Numbered from the stretch's first letter, positions 26,268-36,631 are shown. The stretch: 64,000 nucleotides of DNA from Rugosimonospora sp040255525 (GCA_040255525.1 JBDZVD010000003.1:62001-126000), one strand, 5' to 3'. Notes: generated from the letters alone by a model not told the origin. Numbers and translations are program-made.

Positions 26268-27257
26268 ATGTCGACCATACTCGGCTCGCTACGGCGGCTC
26301 GTGCTCACGCCGTCGTTCACCGATGTGAGCTTCGCCGGCCGTGGGTTTCCGGTCACCCCCACAGACGCCACCCGGAAACTGGAAACCATACCGCAGTCCG
26401 TCATCTGCGGCTTCGAGTGGGCGATCGACCGGTCACCGCTGTGGGAGCTGGAGCGCCGGCTGGACATGGTCGACCCGGAGATGCGCGGCTTCGCCTACGA
26501 GGGCGCGACCATGGCGCTGACCGTCCGCGACGCGATGGCGGGCGGAAAGGGACATCGGGCCCGGGACCTGCTCCGCGGCCCGGGTGTGCCGCACACGTTC
26601 CTCACCTACATCGGGATCGGGTTCGCCATGGCCCGGCTGCCCCGGCCACTGTGGCGCAGGGTGCTACCCGATCTGACCGGAACCCCCTACTACCCGACGA
26701 TGAGCTGGCTGGCGGTCGACGGGTACGGGTTCGACCGCGCGTACTTCGACACCGACACGTGGGTGGCGCAGCAGCGGCAGCCCGCGCCGTACCCGTGGCT
26801 GGGTCGGTCAGACTACTTCCCGCGCGCCGTCGACCAGGGGATAGGGCGGGCGTTGTGGTTCATCCACGGTGGACAGTCCGCCGACGTCTGTGCGGCGGTA
26901 CGGCGCTTCGCGCAGCAGCGGCAACCCGACCTGTGGAGCGGCGTTGGCCTCGCGGCGGCGTTCGCGGGCGGCTGTGACGAGACGGGTCTGCGGCTGCTCG
27001 CCCGCGAGGCCGGGCAGGCCCGAGCGCACCTGGCACAGGGTGCGGTCTTCGCCGCCAAGGCGAGAGACTTCTCCGGTTTCATCGCCGGGCACACCGCGGT
27101 GACCGTCAACCTGCTGGCCGGGCTGTCGGTGCCGGACGCCGCCCGGCTGGCCGACGAGGTGACGCTGGTCCGGCCCGGCACCGACGAAATCGACTATGAG
27201 GCCTGGCGCCGCGCAATCCGGGAGCACCTGCCGGCAAGCATCGACGCGAACGCCTGA
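26268..27257 (+). CDS. DUF1702 enediyne warhead-associated protein (E2/E3, UnbL type)
   Basis: 329 residues; GAGGGAG upstream of ATG 26268. Hallmark segments of the enediyne DUF1702 family: FAYEGATMALTVRDA, HTFLTYIGIGFAMARLP, LAVDGYGFDRAYFDT, and VDQGIGRALWFIHGG. Members are part of the conserved warhead cassette found with PKSE but have no proven reaction. Soluble, no signal peptide. Related to its downstream neighbour (about the same length, same motifs), so the pair arose by duplication. Which of the two is E2 and which E3 cannot be settled here. Confidence 0.88.
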   Translation: MSTILGSLRRLVLTPSFTDVSFAGRGFPVTPTDATRKLETIPQSVICGFEWAIDRSPLWELERRLDMVDPEMRGFAYEGATMALTVRDAMAGGKGHRARDLLRGPGVPHTFLTYIGIGFAMARLPRPLWRRVLPDLTGTPYYPTMSWLAVDGYGFDRAYFDTDTWVAQQRQPAPYPWLGRSDYFPRAVDQGIGRALWFIHGGQSADVCAAVRRFAQQRQPDLWSGVGLAAAFAGGCDETGLRLLAREAGQARAHLAQGAVFAAKARDFSGFIAGHTAVTVNLLAGLSVPDAARLADEVTLVRPGTDEIDYEAWRRAIREHLPASIDANA

Positions 27258-27343
27258 CGCCTCACCGGCGGTGGGCAACAGCGAAGAAGACGGGCCCCGC
27301 ACCAGCACGTGAGAATCGGAAAAATTCCATCGGAAGGCCGGGA

Positions 27344-28342
27344 ATGCGAATGTGGCGGTCACTTCGACGACGGATTCTGACCCCCAATCTGTCCGAAACC
27401 AAAGTCAGCGTCCGGGGTTTCCATGTCAAATCTCCGGCGGCAGTCGACCGGTTGGAGACGGTCGGGCATTCATTTCTCACCGGGTACGCGGCCGCCGCGG
27501 GGGCGGCCCGGCCACAGGACGTTGAGGCAGCGCTGTCGACCCTGTCCACCACCTACCGCGGCTTCGCCTACGAGGGAGCCGCGATGGCCCTGGCGATTCT
27601 CGACGGGTTGCCGGTAGGCGGTCGGCGCCACGTCGAGACCTTCCTCGCCGGTCCCGGGCAGCCACACGTCTACATGGTCTATGTCGGGGTCGGCTGGGCC
27701 ATGGCGCGCCTGCCCCGGTTCCGCTGGCCGGTGCTGCACGCACCGGATCCGTTACTGCGCTGGCTGGTGCTGGACGGCTACGGGTTCCACCAGGCGTACT
27801 TCCGGACCCGGCGGTACGTCCACGAGCGGCTGCACGAGGACCGCTTTCCGTGGCCGGCCGGCGGGCCGTCCTGGCACGCGGCCCAGGTCATCGACCAGGG
27901 GATCGGGCGCGCCTCGTGGTTCGTCGGCGGCGCCGATCCGGCACGGGTGGCCGCGATCCTCAACGCCTTTCCGGAACACCGCCGCGCCGACCTCTACAGC
28001 GGTGCCGGGCTGGCCGCGACCTACGCCGGCGGCGTCGACAGGAACGAGTTGGAGCACTTCGCCGAGTTGGCCGGCCCCTACCTCCCTCAACTGGCCCAGG
28101 GCGCCGCGTTCGCGGCCAAGGCCCGCCTGCACGCCGACCTCGTCGTGCCCCACAACGAACTGGCCACTGAGGTGTTCTGCGGCATGAGGGTGGAAGAGGC
28201 GGCGGCGGTGACCGACCGCGCGCGCGTGGACCTGCCTCGCGGCCACACGATCCCGGAATTCGCAATCTGGCGGCAGCGCATCGCGAACGAGTTCGCGACC
28301 CGCCCGGCGCTGCCGGGGGAGCGCGAGCTACCCAACCGCTGA
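27344..28342 (+). CDS. DUF1702 enediyne warhead-associated protein (E2/E3, UnbL type)
   Basis: 332 residues. Same motifs as its upstream paralogue: FAYEGAAMALAILDG, HVYMVYVGVGWAMARLP, LVLDGYGFHQAYFRT, and IDQGIGRASWFVGG. The N-terminus MRMWRSLRRRILTPNLSETK is basic, as in the family. An 86-base gap separates the two genes and 82 bases lead to PKSE, so they are likely co-transcribed. Function unproven; part of the minimal cassette (PKSE, TE, UnbL, UnbV, UnbU) for both 9- and 10-membered enediynes. Confidence 0.88.
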   Translation: MRMWRSLRRRILTPNLSETKVSVRGFHVKSPAAVDRLETVGHSFLTGYAAAAGAARPQDVEAALSTLSTTYRGFAYEGAAMALAILDGLPVGGRRHVETFLAGPGQPHVYMVYVGVGWAMARLPRFRWPVLHAPDPLLRWLVLDGYGFHQAYFRTRRYVHERLHEDRFPWPAGGPSWHAAQVIDQGIGRASWFVGGADPARVAAILNAFPEHRRADLYSGAGLAATYAGGVDRNELEHFAELAGPYLPQLAQGAAFAAKARLHADLVVPHNELATEVFCGMRVEEAAAVTDRARVDLPRGHTIPEFAIWRQRIANEFATRPALPGERELPNR

Positions 28343-28424
28343 GGCAACCCCTCCCCCGTCATCCCGCGACGCAGGGCTGGCGCAACGGCGCGGCGACTGG
28401 CCGCGAGAGGAGATGTTCAACCTG

Positions 28425-31400
28425 ATGTCTGCGATATCGGTGGTGGGCATGGCATGCCGTTACCCGGATGCCACGTCCCCCAAGGAGCTCTTCGACAACG
28501 CCCTTGCCGGCAGGCGGGCGTTCCGGCGGCTGCCGGATGTCCGGATGCGGCTCGAGGACTACTGGGATCCCGATCCGAAGGCGGCGGACCGCTTCTACGC
28601 GCGCAACGCGGCCGTCATCGACTCCTACGAGTTCGACCGGGTCGCCTACAAGGTGGCCGGGAGCACCTACCGGTCGACCGACCTCACCCACTGGCTCGCC
28701 CTCGACATCGCGGCGACCGCGCTGGCCGACGCCGGATTCCCGATGGCCGAGGGACTGCCCCGCGAGCGAACCGGCGTCATCATCGGCAACACGCTCACCG
28801 GCGAGTTCTCCCGCGCCAACCAGCTGCGCCTGCGCTGGCCCTACGTGCGGCGCACCGTCAGCGCGGCGCTGCGCGAGCACGGGTGGGACGACGACGAACT
28901 CGGTGCCTTCCTCGACACGTTCGAGCGCACCTTCAAGGTGCCGTTTCCCACGGTCGACGAGGACACTCTCGCCGGCGGGCTGTCCAACACGATCGCCGGG
29001 CGCATCTGCAACCACTTCGACTTCAAGGGCGGCGGATACACCATCGACGGCGCCTGCTCCTCGTCGCTTCTGTCCGTGGCGACCGCGTGCAAGGCGCTCG
29101 TCGACGGCGAGTTGGACGTCGCGGTCGCCGGTGGCGTCGACCTGTCCATCGACCCCTTCGAGATCATTGGATTCGCGAAGACCGGCGCCCTGGCCACCGG
29201 GGAGATGCGCGTGTACGACCGCGCCTCCAACGGCTTCTGGCCGGGTGAGGGCTGCGGAATGATCGTACTGATGCGGGAAAGTGACGCGCGCAAGGGCGGC
29301 CACCGCATCTACGCCTCGGTCGCGGGCTGGGGCATCTCCTCCGATGGCAAGGGCGGCATCACACGCCCGGAGGTACGCGGGTACCGGTTGGCGCTCAACC
29401 GGGCGTACGCGCGCGCCGGCTTCGGCATCGAGACGGTGTCCATGTTCGAGGGCCACGGCACCGGTACCAGGGTCGGAGACACCAACGAACTCACCGCGCT
29501 CAGCCAGGCCCGGATGGCGGCCGACCCGTCGGCGCCGCCCGCGGCCATCGGCTCCATCAAAGGCATGATCGGTCACACCAAGGCCGCGGCGGGCGTGGCC
29601 GGCCTCATCAAGGCGGCGATGGCCGTGCGCCACGAGGTCATCCCACCGGCCATCGGGTGCTTCGACCCGCACGATCTGCTCGCCGACGCGCGTTCCCCGC
29701 TGCGGGTACTGCGCAAGGCCGAGGCGTGGCCGGACGGTACACCGGTACGGGCTGGCGTGACCGCCATGGGCTTCGGCGGCATCAACACCCACATCGTGCT
29801 GACGGGTGCCGAGCCGCGTCGGCGCAGCCGCTACGGCAGCCGGCTGAAGGCCATCGCGGCCGGTGCCCAGGACACCGAGTTGCTGCTGTTCGACGCGCTC
29901 TCGCCACAGGAGCTCCGCGACCGGCTCGGCCGCGTCGCCTCCTTCGTGCCGACGCTGGCCTACGCGCAGCTGGGCGACCTCGCCGCGACGCTCCACCGGG
30001 AACTCCGCGACCTGCCCTGGCGGGCCGCGGTCGTAGTCAACTCGCCGGAGGACGCCGTCGAGCGGCTCAACCGGCTGATCGACGCCCTCGACGCCGGCGA
30101 GACACAGGTGTTCGGCCAACACGGGCGCACCTGCCTCGGCCACATCACCGAGGGCCGCATCGGTTTCCTGTTCCCCGGGCAGGGATCGGGCCGCGGCACC
30201 AGCGGCGGCGCGCTGCGTCGCCGGTTCAGCGAGGCCGACGAGGTGTACCGGCGGGCCGCGCTGCCGTCCAGCGGCGACATGGTCGCCACCCACGTCGCCC
30301 AGCCCCGGATCGTCACCGGCTCCACTGCGGGCCTGCGGGTACTCGGCGCGCTGGGCATCGAGGCGACTGTCGCGGTCGGGCACAGCCTCGGCGAACTCAC
30401 CGCACTGCACTGGGCCGGCGCGATGGACGATGGCGCACTGCTGCGGCTGGCGGCGCTGCGCGGCCGGACCATGGCCGAGCACGCCTCGTCGGGAACCATG
30501 GCGAGCCTCGCCGCCACGGCCCAGACCGTCGAGGCGCTCATCGCCGACCTGCCCGCCGTCGTGGCCGGCTACAACGGCCCCAACCAGACGGTGGTGGCGG
30601 GATCGGTGAAGACCATCGACGAAGTTCGCGCCCGGGCCCGCGACAACAACATCGACGCCACCCCGCTCGCGGTGTCCCACGCCTTCCACTCTCCACTGGT
30701 CGCGGAGGCCGCCGCGAGCTTCGGCGAACTGCTGCGCGACGAGTCGTTCGGCGCGGTCGGCCGGCGGGTCATCTCGTCCGTCACCGGCGAGGCACTGACC
30801 GAGGGGACCGACCTGCGGGAGTTGCTGCACCGGCAGATCACCGAACCGGTGCTGTTCGCCCAGGCCGTGGCGCTGGCCGCGAAGGACGTCGACCTGCTGA
30901 TCGAGGTGGGCCCCGGCCGGACGCTCAGCGGACTCGCCGCGGAGACCACTGACGTGCGGGCGGTCGCACTGAACACCGACGATGAGTCGTCGGCGAGCCT
31001 GCTGAGCGTGGTGGGTGCCGCGTTCACCGTGGGCGCCACCAACGCCGACTCGGCGCTCTTCCACGGCCGGCTGACCCGGTCGCTGCACATCGGTACCGAA
31101 TTGAACTTCTTCGCCAACCCGTGCGAACAGGCCCCGCAGATCTCCGTGGTGCGTACCACGACCGACGCGGGACCCGCGGACCCTCCGGCATTGCCGACGA
31201 CCGCGGCGAAGGACGGCCGGATTGCGCCCGCGGACGAGCCCGTGGCCGACCTGCTGCGCCGGTTGGCCGCGGACCGGGCCGAGTTGCCGCTCGAGCTGGT
31301 CAAGCCGGGCAGCCGCCTGCTTGATGATCTGCATCTGAGCTCGATCACGGTCGGCCAGGTCGTCAACTCGGCGGCCGCGCAGTTGGGCATCCCCGCAGCG

Positions 31401-34226
31401 GTCACCCCGACCAACTTCGCGACCGCGACCGTGGGCGAACTGGCCGAGACGCTCGAATCACTGGTGACGACCACGCGGGACACCGGCGCCGCTTCGAGGC
31501 CGACCGTGACCGGAGCGGCGGAGTGGGTACGGGCCTGGCGGATCGATCTGGACCAGGCACCGGCTCCGGCCGCGGTCCAGGCCGAGAAGCAGGGCACCTG
31601 GCAGGTGTATGCGAAGCCGGGCGACCCGCTGGCCGGACCGCTGCGCACCGCGCTGCAACAGGGCCACTACGGTAGCGGCGTGCTGGTCTGCCTACCGGCG
31701 GACTGCACCGAGGACGACCTGCCGCTGGCACTCGCCGGTGCCCGGGCCGCCGCCACCGCGGGCCCCCAGGAGCGATTCGTCCTGGTGCAGGATGGCCGGG
31801 GCGCCTCCGGGATGGCCAAGACTCTTCATCTTGAGGCTCCGCACGTACGTACGACCATCGTGCACATCCGGCCGGAGCCGGACGCCGTCGACCGGATCCT
31901 GGCCGAGGTCGCCGGCACCACCGGCTGCACCGAGGTGTACTACGCGCCGGACGGCACCCGGCGGGTGCCGACGCTCCGGCCGATGCCGGTGCGTCCCGAG
32001 CGGACCCAGGCCGCGCTGGACGCCTCGGACGTGTTGCTGGTCACCGGGGGAGGCAAAGGCATCACCGCGGAGTGCGCGCTGGCCATGGCGGGCGACAGCG
32101 GTGCGAAGCTGGCCCTGCTCGGTCGCTCGGATCCTGCGTCGGACCCGGAGCTGGCCGCGAACCTCGCCCGGATCGCGCAGGCGGGGGTCACCGTACGCTA
32201 CGCCCGTGCCGACGTCACTGACGCCGGACAGGTACGCGCGGCGGTCGCCGACCTGGTCTCGCAGCTCGGTCCGGTCACCGCGATCCTGCACGGGTCCGGG
32301 CGCAACGAGCCGGCCGCGCTCACCACCGTCCACGACAGCGCCCTGCGCGCGACCATGGCGCCGAAGGTCGGCGGTCTGCACCATGTCCTGGCCGCGGTGG
32401 ACACCGCAGCGCTGCGGCTGCTGGTCGCGCTGGGCAGTATCATCGGCCGGGCCGGCCTGCGGGGTGAGGCGCACTACGCCACCGCCAACGAGTGGCTGGC
32501 CGACTCGGTCGAACGCTTCGCCGCCGAACACCCCAGCTGCCGTGCGCTGTGCCTGGAGTGGTCGGTGTGGTCGGGAATCGGCATGGGCGAGCGGTTGTCC
32601 GTCGTCGAGACGCTGGCCCGCGACGGCGTCACCGCCATCACCCCCGATCAGGGGGTGGCGACCCTGCGCCGGCTGCTCGCCGATCCGCAGGCGCCGACGG
32701 TCGTCGTCATCAGCGGCCGGGTCGAAGGCATCGACACCGTGGCGCGAGAGGCGCCGGACCTGCCGCTGCTGCGGTTCGTGGACCGCCCGCTGGTCCGCTA
32801 CCACGGTGTGGAGCTGGTGACCGAGGTCGACCTCAACACCGGCACCGACCCGTACCTGGCCGACCACCGGCTGGACGGCAACCTGCTGTTCCCCGCGGTC
32901 ATGGGCATGGAGGCGATGGCTCAGGTGACCGCGGCGATGACCGGGTGGACCGACCCACCGGTCATCGAGGACGCCGAGTTCTCCCGGCCGATCGTGGTGC
33001 CGCCGGAGGGCAGTACCAGGATCCGGATCGCCGCGGTGCTCGCCGACGACGACGCGGTCGACGTGGTCATCCACAGCGCGGAGACGGCGTTCGCGGCCGA
33101 GCACTTCCGGGCGCGCCTGCGCCGCGGCGGCACCGCAGCCGTCGACGGCCCGCCCGAGCAGATCCGCGACGGGCTGCCCACGGTCGCCCTGGATCCGGCC
33201 ACCGACCTCTACGGCGACATACTCTTCCAGGGCGACCGGTTCCAGCGGTTGCGCCGCTATCACCGCGCGGCGGCGCGCGACGTGGACGCGATCGTCGAGG
33301 CGCTCCCGGAGGTCGGCTGGTTCGCCTCGTTCCTGCCCGACGGGCTGATCCTCGGCGATCCCGGGGTGCGCGACACCCTCATGCACGGCAATCAGGTATG
33401 CGTGCCGGACGCGACCCTGCTGCCGGTACGCGTGGAGCGGTTGATGCCGGCCGGTGCGCGGCTCAACGACGCCGGGCGGCTGCGGTACTGCGCGAGCGAG
33501 CGCAGTCGGGACGGGGACAACTACGTGTACGACATCGCGTTGCGTACCGGTGACGGTACCGTGGTCGAGCGGTGGGCCGGGCTGCACCTGCGTGCGGTAC
33601 GCAAGCGGGACGGCCGCGGGCCTTGGGCCGCACCGCTGCTCGGCTCCTATCTGGAGCGCACGCTGGGCGACATTGCCGGACTGGCGGTCGCGGTGGCGGT
33701 GGAGCCGGACGATCACCGGGCCGAGGCCGCCGAGCATGTCGCCGCGCGCCGCGCCGCTACCGCCCGCGCCGCCGGCCGGCTGCTCGGCGGGCCGGTCGAG
33801 GTCCGGTACCGGCCGGACGGGCGGCCCGAAATTGGTTCCGGGCAAGCGATTTCGGCCGCGCACAGCGCCGGACTGACGCTGTGCGTGGCGGCGACCGGTA
33901 CGGTCGGCTGCGATGTGGAGCCGGTCGCCGGGCGGGAACCACAGATCTGGAAGGACCTGCTCGGCCGCCACCACGACCTGGTGCGTCCGCTGAGCACGGC
34001 GACCGGTGAGTCGCTGGACGCGGCGGCGACCCGGGTCTGGACGGCCATCGAGTGCCTGCGCAAGGCCGGCGCCTCGGCCGACGCTCCGCTGGTGCTCGGG
34101 CCGGGCGGGCGCGACGGGTGGACCGTCCTGGTCTCCGGGGGCCTGCGCATCGGCGTCCTGGCGACCGCGGTACGCGGCCAGGACGCACCGGTCGTGTTCG
34201 CGGTCCTCGCGGAGGGGGGCAGGTGA
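28425..34226 (+). CDS. pksE: Enediyne iterative type I polyketide synthase PKSE
   Basis: 1933 residues from ATG 28425, preferred because AGGAG ends right before the alternative ATG at 28413. Domain order by motif: KS (Cys211 in DGACSSS, His344 in EGHGTGT, His384 in GMIGHTKAA); AT (Ser654 in GHSLGEL, HAFH near 755); unusual enediyne ACP (DDLHLSS, phosphopantetheine Ser about 973); KR (GGGKGI near 1207, HYATAN near 1360); DH (His1481 in YLADHRLDG); C-terminal 4'-phosphopantetheinyl transferase (GCDVEPV near 1830, W-x-AIECLRK). This self-activating architecture is unique to enediyne synthases, which make a linear polyene from acetate units. All catalytic residues look intact. Confidence 0.97.
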   Translation: MSAISVVGMACRYPDATSPKELFDNALAGRRAFRRLPDVRMRLEDYWDPDPKAADRFYARNAAVIDSYEFDRVAYKVAGSTYRSTDLTHWLALDIAATALADAGFPMAEGLPRERTGVIIGNTLTGEFSRANQLRLRWPYVRRTVSAALREHGWDDDELGAFLDTFERTFKVPFPTVDEDTLAGGLSNTIAGRICNHFDFKGGGYTIDGACSSSLLSVATACKALVDGELDVAVAGGVDLSIDPFEIIGFAKTGALATGEMRVYDRASNGFWPGEGCGMIVLMRESDARKGGHRIYASVAGWGISSDGKGGITRPEVRGYRLALNRAYARAGFGIETVSMFEGHGTGTRVGDTNELTALSQARMAADPSAPPAAIGSIKGMIGHTKAAAGVAGLIKAAMAVRHEVIPPAIGCFDPHDLLADARSPLRVLRKAEAWPDGTPVRAGVTAMGFGGINTHIVLTGAEPRRRSRYGSRLKAIAAGAQDTELLLFDALSPQELRDRLGRVASFVPTLAYAQLGDLAATLHRELRDLPWRAAVVVNSPEDAVERLNRLIDALDAGETQVFGQHGRTCLGHITEGRIGFLFPGQGSGRGTSGGALRRRFSEADEVYRRAALPSSGDMVATHVAQPRIVTGSTAGLRVLGALGIEATVAVGHSLGELTALHWAGAMDDGALLRLAALRGRTMAEHASSGTMASLAATAQTVEALIADLPAVVAGYNGPNQTVVAGSVKTIDEVRARARDNNIDATPLAVSHAFHSPLVAEAAASFGELLRDESFGAVGRRVISSVTGEALTEGTDLRELLHRQITEPVLFAQAVALAAKDVDLLIEVGPGRTLSGLAAETTDVRAVALNTDDESSASLLSVVGAAFTVGATNADSALFHGRLTRSLHIGTELNFFANPCEQAPQISVVRTTTDAGPADPPALPTTAAKDGRIAPADEPVADLLRRLAADRAELPLELVKPGSRLLDDLHLSSITVGQVVNSAAAQLGIPAAVTPTNFATATVGELAETLESLVTTTRDTGAASRPTVTGAAEWVRAWRIDLDQAPAPAAVQAEKQGTWQVYAKPGDPLAGPLRTALQQGHYGSGVLVCLPADCTEDDLPLALAGARAAATAGPQERFVLVQDGRGASGMAKTLHLEAPHVRTTIVHIRPEPDAVDRILAEVAGTTGCTEVYYAPDGTRRVPTLRPMPVRPERTQAALDASDVLLVTGGGKGITAECALAMAGDSGAKLALLGRSDPASDPELAANLARIAQAGVTVRYARADVTDAGQVRAAVADLVSQLGPVTAILHGSGRNEPAALTTVHDSALRATMAPKVGGLHHVLAAVDTAALRLLVALGSIIGRAGLRGEAHYATANEWLADSVERFAAEHPSCRALCLEWSVWSGIGMGERLSVVETLARDGVTAITPDQGVATLRRLLADPQAPTVVVISGRVEGIDTVAREAPDLPLLRFVDRPLVRYHGVELVTEVDLNTGTDPYLADHRLDGNLLFPAVMGMEAMAQVTAAMTGWTDPPVIEDAEFSRPIVVPPEGSTRIRIAAVLADDDAVDVVIHSAETAFAAEHFRARLRRGGTAAVDGPPEQIRDGLPTVALDPATDLYGDILFQGDRFQRLRRYHRAAARDVDAIVEALPEVGWFASFLPDGLILGDPGVRDTLMHGNQVCVPDATLLPVRVERLMPAGARLNDAGRLRYCASERSRDGDNYVYDIALRTGDGTVVERWAGLHLRAVRKRDGRGPWAAPLLGSYLERTLGDIAGLAVAVAVEPDDHRAEAAEHVAARRAATARAAGRLLGGPVEVRYRPDGRPEIGSGQAISAAHSAGLTLCVAATGTVGCDVEPVAGREPQIWKDLLGRHHDLVRPLSTATGESLDAAATRVWTAIECLRKAGASADAPLVLGPGGRDGWTVLVSGGLRIGVLATAVRGQDAPVVFAVLAEGGR

Positions 34227-34228
34227 GC

Positions 34229-34678
34229 ATGGACAGCTACTTCGAGTACCGGCACACCGTCGGCTTCGAGGAGACCAACCTCGTCGGAAACGTCTACTAC
34301 GTCAACTATCTTCGCTGGCAGGGTCGCTGCCGGGAGCTGTTCCTCAAGGAGCGCGCGGTCGAGGTGCTCGCCGACCTGCAGGCCGATCTGAAATTGTTCA
34401 CCCTGAAGGTCGAGTGCGAGTTCTTCGCCGAGATCACCGCGTTCGACGAACTCTCCATCCGGATGCGGCTGCTCGAACTCGGCCAGACCCAGCTGCAGTT
34501 CGGCTTCGACTACGTGCGGCTGAACCCCGGCGGCGGAGAGACGCTCATCGCCCGGGGAATGCAGCGGGTCGCGTGCATGCGGGGACCGAACACCCGCACG
34601 GTTCCGACCCGCGTACCGCAACCGCTGGTACGCGCGCTGGAGCCGTACGCCCACCAGATGGCGCGGGCCCAGTCATGA
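34229..34678 (+). CDS. Enediyne hot-dog thioesterase (E10)
   Basis: 149 residues. ATG 34229 is nine bases after GGAGGGGGG; an in-frame GTG at 34223 overlaps the PKSE stop (GTGA). The sequence ETNLVGNVYYVNYLRWQGRCRELFL is the conserved front of the CalE7/SgcE10 acyl-ACP thioesterase family, including the Asn and Arg implicated in catalysis. It releases the polyene from PKSE; in characterised systems PKSE plus this enzyme gives heptaene or methylhexaenone. Placement directly after PKSE is canonical. Confidence 0.95.
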   Translation: MDSYFEYRHTVGFEETNLVGNVYYVNYLRWQGRCRELFLKERAVEVLADLQADLKLFTLKVECEFFAEITAFDELSIRMRLLELGQTQLQFGFDYVRLNPGGGETLIARGMQRVACMRGPNTRTVPTRVPQPLVRALEPYAHQMARAQS

Positions 34679-35262
34679 GCGGACCGAGCCAGGCGGTACA
34701 CGCGGACACCCCCCTGCCGCAGGTGCTGGACAGCGCGATGCTCCGGCGCACGTTCGGGTCGTTCGCCACCGGCGTCACGGTGGTGACCGTGGGCGGTGCC
34801 AGCCCGCACGGGATGACCGCGAACTCGTTCACCGCTGTGTCGCTGGACCCGCCGCTGGTGCTGATCTGCGTGGAGCGCAACGCCATCATGCACGAAGCGC
34901 TGATGCGGACCGGGCTGTTCGGCGTGTCCGTGCTGCGCGCCGGTCAGCAGGAGGTGGCCCGGTACTTCGCGGACCGGCGACGACCGATGGGCATGGACCA
35001 GTTCCGGGACACCGCCTGCCTGCCCGGTGCGCGCTGCGGCGCGCCGCTGATCGCGGACGCGGCCGCACACTTCGAGTGCGAGCTGTGGCGCAGCTACGAC
35101 GGCGGCGACCACAGCATCTTCGTCGGCCGCCTGCTGTCCATGGCCGGTAGCGCCGACGAGGATGTCCTGGTGTTCCTGCGCGGCAAGTTCGGACGGATGG
35201 CGCCGGAGCTGGCCGCCGCGCCGCCCGGCAACCATGGCGCGGAGTCGGCGAGGCCGCGATGA
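34675..35262 (+). CDS. Flavin reductase (E6, HpaC-like)
   Basis: 195 residues; ATG overlaps the thioesterase stop by four bases. Motifs of the short-chain FMN/FAD reductase fold: RRTFGSFATGVTVVTV, HGMTANSFTAVSLDPPLVLICV, and FGVSVLRAGQQEVARYFA. The family supplies reduced flavin to two-component monooxygenases such as SgcC in C-1027 biosynthesis. In this window the likely clients are the acyl-CoA-dehydrogenase-fold protein (41552-42739) or an oxygenase beyond the edge. Soluble cytoplasmic protein. Confidence 0.92.
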   Translation: MSGPSQAVHADTPLPQVLDSAMLRRTFGSFATGVTVVTVGGASPHGMTANSFTAVSLDPPLVLICVERNAIMHEALMRTGLFGVSVLRAGQQEVARYFADRRRPMGMDQFRDTACLPGARCGAPLIADAAAHFECELWRSYDGGDHSIFVGRLLSMAGSADEDVLVFLRGKFGRMAPELAAAPPGNHGAESARPR

Positions 35263-36620
35263 CGACGATGACGGATCGGCCTGGGCGCGTGCCCCCGGGC
35301 CCGTCGCGGGTCGACGCGCTGAAGATGCTGATGGTGATGAGCCGGGACCGCCTGGCGATGATGACCCGGGCGGCCGCGGCGTACGGCGACGCATCACGGC
35401 TGCCGGTCGGCCACAAGACGTTGTACTTCTTCAACCATCCGGATCACGCGAAGTACGTGCTGGCCGACAACGCCGGCAACTACCGCAAGGGCATCGGCCT
35501 GGTGCACGCCCGGCGGGCGCTCGGCGACGGCTTGCTGACCAGTGAGGGCACTCTCTGGCGGGAGCAGCGCAAGGTGATCCAGCCGGCGTTCCAGAGCCGG
35601 CGCCTCGCCCAGCAGGCCGGCGCCATCGCCGGGGAAAGCGCGCGCCTGGTCGACCGGCTGCGGCGGCGGATCGGCACCGGGCCGGTCAACCTCAGCGAGG
35701 AGCTGACCGGGCTCACCCTCGGCGTCCTGGGCCGCAGCCTGCTGGACGCGGACCTGAGCGTGTTCGAGTCGATCGGGAAGGATTTCGGCGCCGTACAGGA
35801 TCAGGCGATGTTCGAGCTCGCCACGCTCAGCATGGTGCCGATGTGGATACCGCTGCCACACCAACTGCGTTTCCGCCGGGCCCGGCGCGCCCTGCAGGCG
35901 GTCGTAGACCGGCTGGTGGCGCAGCGGTTGCAGGAGGGTACGGAAGGCGACGACGTGCTGTCCCGGCTCATCGTGTCGACGCGGCGGGAGTCCGATCCGC
36001 GGGTGGGTCGGGTGCGGCTTCGGGACGAACTGATCACCCTGCTGCTCGCCGGGCACGAGACGACGGCCAGCACGCTCGGGTGGACGCTGTACCTGCTCGA
36101 CCGCAACCCGCACGCGTGGCGCCGGGTACACGAGGAGGCCCTCGCCGCGCTGCACGACGGTCTGCCGGCATATGAGGACCTGCACCGGTTGCCGTACACG
36201 ACGGCGGTGGTGCAGGAGGCGATGCGGCTGTACCCGCCCGTGTGGCTGCTGCCCCGCGTCGCGATCGCGGCCGATGACGTCGGGGGCTACCGGGTGCCGG
36301 CCGGCGCCGATGTGCTCATCTCCCCCTACACCCTGCACCGCGACCCGCGGTTCTGGCCTTCTCCGGAGCGCTTCGACCCGCAGCGGTTCGACCCGGCCGC
36401 GGTCTCCGAACGGCCGCGCTACGCATACATCCCGTTCGGCGGTGGACCGCGGTTCTGTGTCGGCAGCAATCTCGGCATGATGGAGGCCGTCTTCGTCATC
36501 GCGATGCTGTGCCGGAAGCTTCGGCTGAGCGTGCCGCCGGGCCGGGAGGTGGTGGCCGAGCCGATGCTGTCGCTGCGGGTGCGCGGCGGCCTGACAATGG
36601 TGGTACACGCCGCGGACTGA
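35259..36620 (+). CDS. Cytochrome P450 (E7)
   Basis: 453 residues; ATG overlaps the E6 stop by four bases. Haem-binding FGGGPRFCVG with Cys400, I-helix AGHETT near 264-269, and ExxR in VVQEAMRLYP. The N-terminus PPGPSRVDALKMLM resembles CYP102/fatty-acid-hydroxylase-like bacterial P450s. E7 P450s accompany 9-membered warhead genes and are thought to oxidise the core, but the reaction is not established. A strong hairpin follows 12 bases after the stop. Confidence 0.92.
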   Translation: MTTMTDRPGRVPPGPSRVDALKMLMVMSRDRLAMMTRAAAAYGDASRLPVGHKTLYFFNHPDHAKYVLADNAGNYRKGIGLVHARRALGDGLLTSEGTLWREQRKVIQPAFQSRRLAQQAGAIAGESARLVDRLRRRIGTGPVNLSEELTGLTLGVLGRSLLDADLSVFESIGKDFGAVQDQAMFELATLSMVPMWIPLPHQLRFRRARRALQAVVDRLVAQRLQEGTEGDDVLSRLIVSTRRESDPRVGRVRLRDELITLLLAGHETTASTLGWTLYLLDRNPHAWRRVHEEALAALHDGLPAYEDLHRLPYTTAVVQEAMRLYPPVWLLPRVAIAADDVGGYRVPAGADVLISPYTLHRDPRFWPSPERFDPQRFDPAAVSERPRYAYIPFGGGPRFCVGSNLGMMEAVFVIAMLCRKLRLSVPPGREVVAEPMLSLRVRGGLTMVVHAAD

Positions 36621-36631
36621 TGGTCGCCTTC

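Noticed and set aside
28359..31334. 991-codon open frame antisense to PKSE
   Set aside because: Composition is a GC-frame shadow of PKSE codons; no domain, RBS or operon context.
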